Positions 1-12,745 of a DNA stretch of 64,000 nt are shown piece by piece. This DNA is from Psoroptes ovis (Eukaryota > Arthropoda > Arachnida > Sarcoptiformes > Psoroptidae). Below the pieces are notes generated by a model that was not told where the DNA came from, searched no databases, and worked only from the letters and a program-made list of their open reading frames with translations. Position numbers and translations under genes: made by a program. Numbering within the stretch: the first letter of the stretch is position 1; the number at the start of each line of letters is the position of its first letter. Location: positions 1,364,001 through 1,428,000 of the forward strand of contig PQWQ01000006.1 in assembly GCA_002943765.1 (NCBI GenBank). Direction: 5' to 3'.

Positions 1-2696
1 TTCATTAAATTTTTAAACAAAAACGAAAAAAAATAAATTCTGAAATTTGATATATTTTATGTCTACATCTGAACAAATGATGAGGATCATTGAATTATAA
101 AGTAATGAAATTTTTTGAAATAAAAAACAAAGTCAAAACGACATTTGAAACCCAATAGTTTTGCTTTATTTTTGATACTCAAAGATAAATTAAAATTCAA
201 TCGTTTAAGTAAATTCATGGATTTTTAATAAATCAAATTGCAAAAAAAATCATGTTGTATACAACATGAATTGAAGCACTCGTGCATCGTTGATGAAATC
301 ATAAATGTCTCAACTTAATACAAATAAATTATTGAGGTTTAGCATCATCATTTGGAGTGCGAATCATCAATGACACACAGACAAACACGCACAGAGACAA
401 AATGTAATTAATTGTTTGTCTGACTCAGACAAACAATAAAATCATTTGATTTGATTATTTATTTACTACACATCGATGAATTCAGATATCATATTAATGG
501 TAGACAAACAAAGAATTAATAATTAAGAATTTACAATTAAGATTTAAGAATCAAATTTAAAACCCCAAAATGAAATTATTTCATTTTTCTCACTCCGCTT
601 TTATATTTATGTTGATTGTTTAATTCGTAACTTAAATCTTTCCGAAGAAATATGACAATTCACTCCGAAAGGCCAAAAAAGAACAGATTTTAAGAATTGA
701 GAAAAAAGATCAAGAATCATTAGATTTATTTGAAACATGGTGAAATGCTTTGAAATGAAAAATGGCGAAAAAACTTGATAATAACATCAAATGGCGTATT
801 GTAAATGGTGTGTGTTGGTGCACAATTGATTAAACACACATTGAAAGCAGACATTTTTACATGAGACACAAATTCGGAAGAAGCGGAATGTGAGAAAATC
901 TTTAACATAATGATGATGAAAAACAAATGAATTCGTATGAAAAAAATAAATTTTTTTCATTTTGTTTCATCCCCCTAAATTGAAAATAAAACTTTTAATT
1001 TTTGTTTCTTCATTTCCATTTTCCACTGTGAAAAATAAAGAAATGTCTGTGTGTAAATTCGCATCTATCTATTCGTTGGAAAAAATATCGAGTAAATTTA
1101 TTATTATCATCATCGTTATCATTATTATTGTTTTGGCTGTTAAATGGTCATCAAACAAATAAACAAACGAAAGAAAAATAGAAATATATAAATAAATATT
1201 GGCCCATTTATTCTGGCACTGTGTATGTTTGTGTGTGTGTGTGTATGTGTGATTCTATATGGATGCTCCAAATAATCAAGCTTATTTTTGTTTTATATTT
1301 TTTCATTTTTTACTCGATAATAAAACACAAAACAAAAATAGATAAATGAACGAAAACAGAAAAATGATTTAGATATATCATATAACATGAAAATAAATAC
1401 AAGAAAACATAAACACCAACTAATAATAATAATCGTAATAATAATCATCAACATCACCAGATCATCATCATCAACAATGATGATGATGACGACAATGAAA
1501 CATTATTTTTTTATATGTAATTTTTACATTTAAGAAATAATGATAATAATGATGATGATGATTGTGTTTGGGTATGTGTGTGTGTGTGATGATCTTTTTT
1601 ACAAGTTGATTCAATTCATTCATTCATTTATTTATTCGTTTATTTATTTATTTAATATTTTATTATCATTTCGCTTTATTTAGCTTCGTTGTGTTCAGTG
1701 TGTTTGGCGTTGTTTATTGTTGTGTTTAGTGTGTTTATATCATATAATGTCATCAATTGATGATGATGAAACTAACTAAGAGAAAAAAATTGTGCAACAA
1801 CACCAACAACGACAGCCACAGCATCAGCAACAAAAGTCTTTGAATTTTTTTCCCTTATTCCTTCCTCTGGTTGATAATAAAAATAATAATGATAAAGAAA
1901 AATAATAATAAATTTTCCAATTCGATTGAGACATCAACATTATTATTATTATTATCATTGTTATAAATATTATTATTGTATTTTCATTCAAAAGTCAAGT
2001 CATGTGTTGTTTTTTTTCTCCAACACAATATGAATTCAAAGTCATGAAATTCATTTCGATATTTATCTCAAATGATGTATATTTTAATATTACAAACACA
2101 CACACACGAACATCAAACACTTTTTTGATAAAAAAAAGTTAACGCAAAATGATTGAAATGTGAAAAACTTTTTCCGAATTCATTTCAATTTCTTCAAGTT
2201 CAAATAACACCAAAAAAGAAAAATTCATTTTTCATTTTCTTCTGTTTGAATTTTGTGTGTTCAAATGCATTCATAACACTTCACACTTCATCACACTGAA
2301 CACACACACACGCACCAAATATCCATGATGATAAATGTTGTTTGAAATGTTTAAATGCAGTTTCTTTCTGGCTCTGAAACTCGAAAAATGAAATGAAACG
2401 ATATCATTGATGATAATGATCATGATCATCAATGATGATGATGAATATCACTTCATTGAAATCAATATTAAATGTATTAAAATAAAAAATTTTAAATTTT
2501 TCGTATTCACTTCGAACAAAACTTGAAATCCTTTTTTTGTGACCCAAGAAGTTTTTGAAAAAAAAGAAAATTGAATGCATTTAAATTTAAATTTCATCGA
2601 TTTTTTGTTTCCAGTATTAAATAGGAAAAATTCATCATTTTTTCAATTTCTTTCGTCTTAACATATAAAATATATTTAATCAGACCAAATATTAAC

Positions 2697-2727
<31 letters not shown>

Positions 2728-4367
2728 AACAAGAACAAAAAAGAATTCCAGAATCAATAATTGGAATGGAAAATGAATAAGAAAATAATTTAAAACACAT
2801 GTGATCACATAAATGAAAATTTTAATTTAAATTGAAACTTTAGTTTCAATTTCGTAATCACAAACTTATTATTTCTGATTATTTTTCAGAGAAAACTATA
2901 CCATTGACAACAACAGCAGCAACAACAACAACATCAAGAAGAATCGCAACCAATATCGACATTACATAACAAATTCCAAGTGAACAAATCTTTGATTATT
3001 TTCATTTTCAGTTTCATTTTTTGCTTTGAATGTAATTTTTCCATCAATATTATTATTTTTAAACGAGGAATTAATAATAATGAAAATGAAAATGACAACC
3101 GAAAATGAAATACGGAATCAATGAATAATTCTTTAAAAATGATCAAAATTATTCAAGCTTAAATTGATAATGAAAAATTGTAATAATAATATTGACGCCA
3201 GCAATACAGAAATGATATCGATAAGAATTTTATATTTAAAATAATAGTAGATAATAATGAAATGACATGAAAAAATAAGAAATTCAGAATCAATAAATTC
3301 ATATAAGAAACAATCATAAAAATGAATTCTAAAAATACTGTTAAATTATTAAAGATTATTGTCGTCGTTCGCTTGCATGGTTCATCATTTTGGTTCGTGT
3401 GTGTGTGTGTGTATTCAAAGGCAGAAACAAATAGAAAAAAAATTGGATACAGATGGAATCAAGGGGAGAAAAAATTTTTGAAGATATTTGAAATAAATCA
3501 ATTCAATACCAGGCAAGAAAAGAGCAAGAAAAATATTGAATAAATAAATAAAATGCAATGAATCACAACCAAGCTGGTTCATTATGCGCGTGGAACAACT
3601 AACAACAACGACAGATTTACTTTCAATTGTCGTTGCATTATTTTTGTTTTTTCAAAGAATATTTTTTTCGCCATTTCGTTTGAATGAAAATAATAAATAA
3701 TCAATGAACCGAAACGAAATAGAAAAGAAGAGAAAAATAAATAAATAAATAAACGGAATTTTTTTTTTCTTTGAATTTAAATATAGAAACATCTTTACTG
3801 AAAATATTGAGAGAGAAAGAGAGAGTTTGAAAAAATGACATACATCATATCGTTATGCATTCATATGCTCATTTGTTCATTCATCTATTTGTTTATTGGT
3901 ACAAACACGATTCATTGATTGATTTGAATTTGAAAAAAGAAGAAATTCGGATTTGAATATGTAGCATTGAATATAATAAAGAATGAATAATAAATAATGA
4001 ATAATCATCATCAAATGATGAAATGAATATGTCAATAACCGTTTCATTGAGAAAATAAAAATGAAAAGACAAAAAAATAAATAAATAAATAAAATAAATA
4101 AATAAATAGACAAATAAATTTTCATCATGACAAACAATGAAATGATTGATTAATGATGATATTATAAACATATAAGCATATCTTGTTTGAGAATCATTAA
4201 TTTAGTCAATTTTACTCTATCAAAAAAAAATCTATTTATGGATTTAATCAAACCATTAAGTGGATTGAAAATGTTGATGCAAATGTGAATTATTATGGTG
4301 TTCGTATGCGTGAAAAATTGCTTATATTAGTACAAAATTTGCAGGTCTTGATGTAATAAGTCGAATC
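1..4367. other. AT-rich spacer with microsatellites
   Basis: No convincing gene. Holds GT-rich repeats (about 1221-1251 and 1563-1588), ATTT/TTTA and GAT/CAT runs, a 26-bp poly-A tract (2697-2722), and a perfect 10-bp-arm inverted repeat at 2405-2434 (cattgatgat / atcatcaatg). A short Asn-codon patch at 2890-2979 is bounded by splice-like borders and is discussed in the findings. A Gln-codon-rich stretch lies near 1794-1834. Confidence 0.6.
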
Positions 4368-4554
4368 CAGTCATTCTCAACCTTTTTTTCGCCGCGGCAC
4401 ACTGAAAAAAAGAAAAGCCTTTATTCCCAAAATCTTGCGGCGCACCAAGTAAAGGAATAGTAGAGGAATGAGTTAGATTTACGAAATTTGGCAGCACACT
4501 TTTGGAATCTGGCGGAACACTAAAGTGCCGCGGAACACTGGTTGAGAATGACTG
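4368..4554 (+). mobile_element. hAT-type MITE, copy 1
   Basis: 187-bp element with terminal inverted repeats CAGTCATTCTCAACC / GGTTGAGAATGACTG and no coding capacity. It is flanked by 8 bp that nearly match (gtcgaatc / gtccaatc), the target-site duplication length of hAT transposons, and its ends resemble the hAT TIR pattern CAGxxxTTCTCAACC. About nine mismatches to copy 2 by eye. It produces a spurious long reading frame on the minus strand that should not be annotated as a gene. Confidence 0.9.
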
Positions 4555-7500
4555 GTCCAATCTATCAGACTGGTTATAGACAAAATGTCTGGAGTTTAGA
4601 TGTCAGCTTGATAGCAATGAACAGTTGGTACCAGATAAGCCGATTAGCTTAATTGATCGGCTATTGATCATAGTATTGATCTTTGTGGCGCCGTCTCTAT
4701 GTCCTCTCTGGTCATATTTAAAACCTTATGGGATTTTAGCATTCAATACAATCATTAAATTGAGCAATGATTAAAAAAATCCCTGATTGTAATCAGAATC
4801 TAGATAAAAATCTTTCAGCATCGATAAACCCTATATTGACATAAAATTAATTGATCATAAAGTGTGAAATTCGTAACAAAATCCAAAAAATAGAAAATCA
4901 AAATAGCAAAACATCTCTGGAAAAGCATTTCAAACTGAAATTACTAAAAATAAATGAACGAAATTTCATCAAATATCAGATTTACTCAGATGAAATTATT
5001 CACTCTTTCATTGAATAGTATCATTGATGATTTGGATGATGATGATTGTTATTATTTCGTCAGACATATCATCAAATAGTATAATTGAGAAATGGAACAT
5101 CATACAGACAAACAAATGAATAAATAAGTAGAGACAAAGTACATAATGAGTGAAACAACAGCACCAACAACAACAAAAATTCTTATTTTTTATTTTCATT
5201 ATTATTATAATAATAATCATTGAACAACAACTAATGAGTATAATGATAATGAAGTAAATATACAAAATGTAATTTTGTTTCAAAAATAAAAAATAATACG
5301 TTTCTGTAGAACGAAAAAATAGAAATGAAAACAATAAATTTTTATTTGTAGTAATTTGTTTATGTGTTGTTCTTTGATATATTTGAATCGAAATTGATAT
5401 TGTATCGTTGTGCAACTAAAGTTTACATTCAAAAATTTAGAAAGAAACACATACAAATTTCTTAATGCATGTTTATTGATATTTTCATTATTATTATTGC
5501 TATTATTGCTGTTATATTATTATTATAATGACATAATCAAATTCCTAATCAAATGTAAAAAAGAAAATAATAATCAAAATCAAAAATTGAAACAACAACA
5601 ACAGCAAAATACGAAAAAAATAAAAATCAATCGAAATAAATAAACGAACCATAACAAATATTTGTGCATGAATTTTTTGTGTTTCTTTACGTAATGAATG
5701 AATGAATATATTTGTTACTTTAAATTTGAATCTAATGATGAACAGTTAAAAATTACGAAGGAAAACTAACGAAATAACCAAAATTCGAACAAAATGAAAT
5801 TAATTACTTTTCATTTCAACAACAATAATACTCTTGATTAAAAGAAAAACATCATCATCAACATTAGACAAAGTATGATAACGATATTTGATTCGATATT
5901 TTCTGAAATCAAAGAAAAAAATTGAATGATAATTTGTAAGATTTAATACGAGAATTATTGGAAAAATGAAATGAAAACCGCAATCAATTTTGAATCCAAA
6001 CCGAGAAAAAATGTGATTTGAAATAAATTTTATATTTGCATTTTGTATTTTGTAATTTTGCTAGTATTGATCTCGAATGATATTGCCTTGAGTCAGTATT
6101 ATTGGCGATATTGGCATCACCATATGTTCGTTGATGTATGAAGACCAGGAAAATTTTATTGGAAATCATTATCATTTTCGTGTTATTTTTCTGTCTCATC
6201 TTAAAAACATTTAAAGAATTTATTATCATACTAAAATGAGAAAATATCGATGCATAATAATAATAATCGAGTAAAATATTCCAATAAATATTCAATATTT
6301 TCATCATTATCCTCCTCATCATTATTATTATTGATATTAAAATATTTATGAAGGAAAAAATTGTGAAAAATAAATAAAAATCGTATTAACACATACACAC
6401 AAAAATGTAATAATAATGTATTAAGAATAATATGAACCAACAAAACGAAGAGAGAAAAAAATATGAAATGAAATTTGAATGATCATCAATCAAAAATGAG
6501 ACAAAATAAAAACTAAAAAAATGAAAATGAGGAAATGAAATAAAAATTCAAATAATGCCAACATATGCGAACAAGTTTTCAAATTATCTTTGAAAAAAAA
6601 CCGAAAAAACAAAAAGAAAAATTCGTTTATCATATTCGGCTGCAGAATTTGGCCAAAATATTTGAATTGTCTCTGAATATTCTCGTCTTCTCTCTCCCTT
6701 TATCGTTGTGATCAAATAAATATTCAAATAGACGCCAAACAGCCAGTCAAATAATAGCGAATTCCTCATTTGATGTTGATGGATTAATCATTTATTTGTA
6801 TGTGAATGTGTGTGTGAATGAGAATTAAATATTAAAATATCTAAATATTTGAATAAATGAATGAATGAATTATGAAAAACAAAAACAAAAAAAAACAAAT
6901 TATAATTTGATGTGCAAGGATTTATCGATTCGTTGCGTTGGCGAGAAAAATTTTTGATAAAATGCAAAACAGTGAAGCCAACATTTTGCATGGCCAAGCA
7001 TCGACTCGTATTGTTTTTGATGGAATTTTTTTTTTCTTTTTTTTGATGGAAAAGATTTTCAGAAAAAAATTCGTCGAGTGTTTTGAGCTTTTATCAAATT
7101 TAAAATTATAAAATTATAAATTGAAATAAATTTCGCATTAAATAAAATCAAAAAAATTCGAGTTAATTCTATGAAAATAGGATATGTGAGTAGTGAAAAT
7201 GGAAATGAAATGACATTGAATTTTTTTTCGTTTATTTTCTAAAATGAAAAATTAAATTTTCATTTTCATTTATATCATCATCATTAGTTTTGAAGTCTAA
7301 AGACAATGAAAACATTGACATTTTTAAACTTTGGCTTTGAATTTTTTTTTATTTTGAATTTGTTTTGTGTTGGCGTCATATTGAATTGACTTGCACACAC
7401 ACGATTTGGACATGTGTCTGTGCATGAATGGAAAGCGAAGTATGAATGAAAAAGATCTCCATGCATTCATATTGTATCATCATGATAATCATATTTAGGC

Positions 7501-10500
7501 TTGACTGACCGATCATCATATGGTGATGATGAAACGACAGAAGTAAAAAAAAATGGGAAAATGTTTGAACTTTGGTGTGCGTGGAGAACGATATTGTGTT
7601 CAGATAATGAATACACTCATATACTCATATACATTTAACGTTTACATTAACGTACATTTAACGTATCTGCAGCGATAGATGAAAGACTAGATCCAAAAAT
7701 GATTATTTTTAATTGATCATCATATTTCGTATATTTCACATTGTTCAAACTTTCATGATGATAACCAATGATAATAAACCAACAGAAATATGAAAGAGTC
7801 TTTCATCATTATTCTGATTAAAATCTTGTTTTTTCGTTTTGATTTCAATGCATACAGAATTCAATATGTGAAATGGTAACTGTACCTAACATCCGAAAAG
7901 ATGTTAAGGAACTGAACTCTAGGCATAAAACAAAAAAGTCAAAATGGATAAGAAATCGATTATTTACACACTAACTCCCACTAATACAGAGCCATTAAAT
8001 AAAAGTATTGAAAAACATGGAAATTAACGAACATTCATCTTGCTGTGTTGATAAACATGACTTTATCAATGCATTTAGTATGATGATTTCGTGTAAATTA
8101 AACATTTTCTGTTGTTCACATTAAAATCTTTTCCCTTAAAATATGGCCCAAATATGAACCCGAAAAAATGCTCAAAGCATACATGCAAACACACGCACGA
8201 AGCAACCAACCAACCGACCAACTCAAACTAAACAAAATGACTAAAAGTCAAGTTGTTATTTTCATTATTATTACTATCACAGCAACTACTACATGGTATT
8301 GACAATAATTAATTTATCAAACAAAATGAGCAAACAAATAATGAACAAAAAAAACATTAAAACAATGGAAACACTGAAAAATTTTTACAAAAAAAAAAAT
8401 GAAAATTGCAAAAGTTAAAAATAAAATTTCAGCATTTTTCCATCGTCATCATTATTAATATTACACAGAATAAGGAAATTTATGAACAAAATTTGAAAAA
8501 AAAATTTCATAATTTGTTATTTAATAATAAAATTAAGCAAGCAAAACAAACAAAGAGAAAGTGTCCAAAGTAAAATACATAGACATATGGCTTTGAAAAT
8601 TTATGTTTTTGTAATTTCATTCTCGACTCAATTTTTTTCAAGTGAAATTTAATGGGAAAGGCCTGAAAGCTTAAGAAATAAAAATCAATCAAAGCAAGAA
8701 ATTCTGAAAAATTAATTCTTCAATTTTACTCGAGTAATTTGCTATAATTTTTCTGTGAACTTGCGACGATTTGCAGTGAAAATTATTCAAGAAAATTATA
8801 GCATTTGCATTTACAAACATTCACACACGCACTGCATTGCTTGATAGTGGAGAATTTTGGATTTTTAGAGTATTCAAATCATCATTGATCCATTATCATC
8901 AAATAGGCATAGAAAAATTTAATAATTCTTTATTTTAGGCTTTAAAAATGTTCCATGTTTCATTATGAGAAATGAAAAAATGCATTCATTTAATATTCAG
9001 CATTCATTCATTCATTTCATATGATTTCATGGTTACAATTTGCGTTTTTCAAATTCATTAAATGTTGGGAATTTAGATTCGACGCCATTTCTTTCTGATG
9101 ATGATGATGATGGCCAAGTTTTTAAGTATACACAAATATATGAAATTATATTTTTTTGGTACATTTTTTTATATTCCTTAGATATATTCAATAATGATAT
9201 ATTTTTCACACAAATATTTGGTTTTCTAAATGATGATTTTGTCTAATAATACTAATACTTGATGGTTGTCTAAATGGTTTTAAGAATTTGGCTATTTTTC
9301 TCTTTCATTTTTATGATTATTATGGTGGTTAAAATAATTCGTTGATGTATTGAAAATACATATATTACTTAAATGAAAGTGTGGAAAAAAATCATGGAAC
9401 AAATATTTTTTCTTAGTTTTTTATGTGCATCACATGTCAAATGGTGAATTGGTGAATATGAAAAAACAAATATTCAACCATGATTATGATGACGGATGCT
9501 TATAAGAGAAAAACTACTGTTACACAAAACCGTTATTATTATTGTTTATGATGTTTGATGGAGAAAAAATAAAAAATAAAAATAAGCATAGACCATCATC
9601 ATCATCATCATCATCATCATCAGCAACATCATGATCATAATCATCATTATTATTATAATCAATAATCATCATAATCATCATGATTGAAATATATCGAAAT
9701 GAGTGTATTAGGGGGATGTTTGAATGATGAATATGTTTGAACATATATGCGGACGACGAAAAATAATAATAATAATGATAATATACAAGTTTTTAGAAGG
9801 AAAAAATATGAAAAACTCTTATTTATAACAAACGACCATCGCTCATATGTATGGCAATAGGAAATATGATGAAAAATGAATTGAATTTCTTCGCAAAATA
9901 AAAAAAACAAAACAAAACGAAGAAAAAAATCCAACAAATTGAAAAATCCCAATTGGAATATTTATTCATTTGTTTTTAGTGAATAAAATGATAAAATAAA
10001 AAGTTGTACGACGATAATAATAATAATCGTAGAATTATAATGATAATCATAGAAAAAAATGAAACAATAAAATAAAGAAATGCAAATGAATTGAATGAAT
10101 ATATTCAGATGCATAAATAGGCCAATACTTATTGAAACACAACAACAGCAACAACAAAAGCAAAATTCATTACATTTGAATATAAATAAATGAATGAACA
10201 TTCTCATGTAAATAATCAATGAGTAATGTCAAACAATCATTCATTGATTTATTATTGGTTCATGTTCGTTTTTGTATTATTTACTTGCTTATTCATTCAT
10301 TTATTTTCTTGTGATTTTGTTGACTGTTATTTCATGGAAATATTGGCAATAATCTTGGTGAATGTAAATGATTATGGTTATAATGATAGCAACAATGATG
10401 ATGATAGTTAGAAATTATGATCATTTATTTCCTAAGTGTATAACACTGTGTTCCAAAGTGTATGTTATATCAACAACAACAAGTCTAAGAATTTTTGATT

Positions 10501-11983
10501 GAAATAATAATAAATGATACTGAATGATGAGAAAAGAATAATTGTAAGAAGAATATTTAGGAAAATAAAAAGTTTCAAAGACAAATAAACAACAACAACA
10601 ACATTGACAATCAAAATTAATAATCACAACAACAACAATAATAACTATTGCACCAAGAAGAACAAAAATTTCGTTCAAAATTGAAAATTGAAACCTTTAT
10701 TGAATTGAATTGAATTCGTTCTCTGTTTAGTAGTTTCGATTGACTGTGATTCGATATCCAATCATTTAAATCATTATTATGATTGTTATTGTTGCTGTTG
10801 TTGTTGTTTTGGACAACCAAACAAACAAACAACAAACAAATCTAAATCAATTGATCAAAAACAAAAACAACATAAAAGAAGTTAAATTTCCTTGTCTCAA
10901 GAATTTTGACCGAATCCAAGAAGAAAAAAAATGATCAAATGATAAAGATCAATGGTTTAGTCTGGTTCGTTTGCTTGTGTTTGTTTGTTTGGTCATATTG
11001 GTAGATTATTTGTATGAAAACAGAGAGAAACAAACAACAATTATTATTTAACAAAGAATAAAGAGAAGAGAATATGAAATAAAAAAAAAATTACAATATA
11101 AGATCAAATTACATTCTCATTCGTTTTTTATTTCTAAATATATCTGAAACAAATTTGTAATAAGAACAAATGATCAAAAAACAAAAACAAAACAAAAATA
11201 ATAATTGTAATATAATCAATAATTATTATAATTGATTGTTTTATGTTTTTTTTAAGAGAAAGAAATAGAGATGGAAGAAAAAATGAAATAAACAAGCAAA
11301 GTTTGTCAACAACAAACATCATAATCATCATCATGATCATAATAATTGGTAATAAACAATCATTATTAATTGTGATTTGGCTTTTTTCCATTTGATTTTA
11401 ATTTGAGTATGAAAATGAAAATGAAATAAGTTTTCATTGAAATTGAATGAATCGAAAGCATTGAAATTCTTGGGAAAAATATAAAACGAAATTGAATTGA
11501 CTAGAAGGAAATGGAAAAATCTCGGATTCTTGGAACTGTTTTTCCTTTCATTATAAGGACTATTTATCATTTTTAATTGTAGATCAAATAAAATAAAAAA
11601 AATTGATTTTTCTTTTTTCATTTTATATGAAAAGAATACACACAAAAGTTTTATGAAAACATATTTGAACATATTGTCAGGCTGAGAGATGGATGAATAA
11701 GGCAAAATGAAAACATTTAACCATACACTAATAAACAATTTTCAGATTTTTTTCATTTTTTGATTCCAAGTATTCGTTCAAAACATATATATCAGGTTTA
11801 TAAGTATGATATGAGTGTTCGGATATTAAATTTCCTACGAGTAAACTATTTTCATTATTGTAATTTACTAAAATAATAAATAATTATGATGATAATAATG
11901 AAATAGTAAATAAAACTAAGGGAATCAAGACGAAAATGGAGGATGGAAATATAATAAAACAGCAGCATGATGAGCACATAGAC
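4555..11983. other. AT-rich spacer between MITE copies 1 and 2
   Basis: No convincing gene. Many CAT/ATG and CAA runs, for example a (CAT)n tract at 9594-9621. Short imperfect repeats of ACATTTAACGT occur at about 7632-7665, and a 12-bp-arm inverted repeat (tgctataatttt / aaaattatagca) spans 8740-8803. A coding-like patch at 7873-8027 is listed under findings. Short open frames here are mostly low complexity. Confidence 0.55.
9594..9621. repeat. (CAT)n microsatellite
   Basis: About nine perfect CAT units. Trinucleotide CAT/ATG runs recur throughout the spacers and also explain many short spurious open frames. Confidence 0.9.
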
Positions 11984-12170
11984 CAGTCATTCTCAACCTT
12001 TTTTTCGCCGCGGCACACTTAAAAAAGGAAAAGCCTTTATTTCCAAAATCTTGCGGCACACCAAGTAAGGGAATAGTAAAGGAATGAGTTAGATTTCCGA
12101 AATTTGGCGGCACACTTTTGGAATCTGGCGGAACACTAAAGTGCCGCGGAACACCGGTTGAGAATGACTG
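11984..12170 (+). mobile_element. hAT-type MITE, copy 2
   Basis: 187-bp element, same orientation as copy 1, with intact inverted repeats and a perfect 8-bp target duplication (acatagac on both sides). The perfect duplication suggests a fairly recent insertion. It has an internal GC-rich core (CGCCGCGGCACAC, GTGCCGCGGAACAC) that can pair with itself just inside the termini. No transposase is encoded. Confidence 0.93.
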
Positions 12171-12745
12171 ACATAGACGCCCTGAATAAAATGCTATGTA
12201 ATAATTAACATTAATTATAATCATCTGTTTGTTTATTTTATTTTATTATTTTTGAAATTTATTTCATCCATTTGAGATGGATATATCAGACGGAATGGAA
12301 ATAAAAGAAGTAAACACATTTAATACTGTAATTATAGCGATCACTTGAAGTGAAACCAACATTCAATGATATCGTCTATGGCAGGGTTACCGAAGCGATA
12401 TCATAGACGTCATTTTTTTTTTTTTTTTTTTTTTGTTTTGACTGGACTGGCCATTTTAATTGATTTCAGTGGAAAAAAGAGCATAAAAATTAATTGAAAT
12501 TCTTGCTAAAATGAATAGAAATTTAGGGTTATTCAAATGTTTAATATTAACTGCAATAATAATAATAGATTGTAATAACATATCAATTCACATACATAAA
12601 ATTATGATACTCAAAGCAGACAATGAAAAAAATTGATAAATAGAACAAAAAGTTTGGATCATCATTAATTTTCAAGTTTTCTGTATGTTTCGATATAGAG
12701 CAAAGTAATCAAACAAAAAAACCATTCACATAATTATTAACTTAC
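12171..12745. other. Spacer or intron 3' of the SLC3A-like exon
   Basis: No coding sequence recognised. Contains overlapping hairpin arms at 12366-12409 and a 22-T tract at 12413-12434. If the donor at 12745 is used, this is intron sequence of the SLC3A-like gene and the next exon lies further left or outside the window. Confidence 0.5.

Noticed and set aside
4327..4560. 77-residue minus-strand open frame
   Set aside because: It lies on MITE copy 1 and recurs on copy 2; conserved only because the repeat is.
5984..6322. Minus-strand frame ending with HQRTYGDANIANN...
   Set aside because: Part of it is codon-like, but there is no start or splice support and no similarity.
11925..12224. 99-residue minus-strand open frame
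   Set aside because: Spans MITE copy 2; no start context or splice support.
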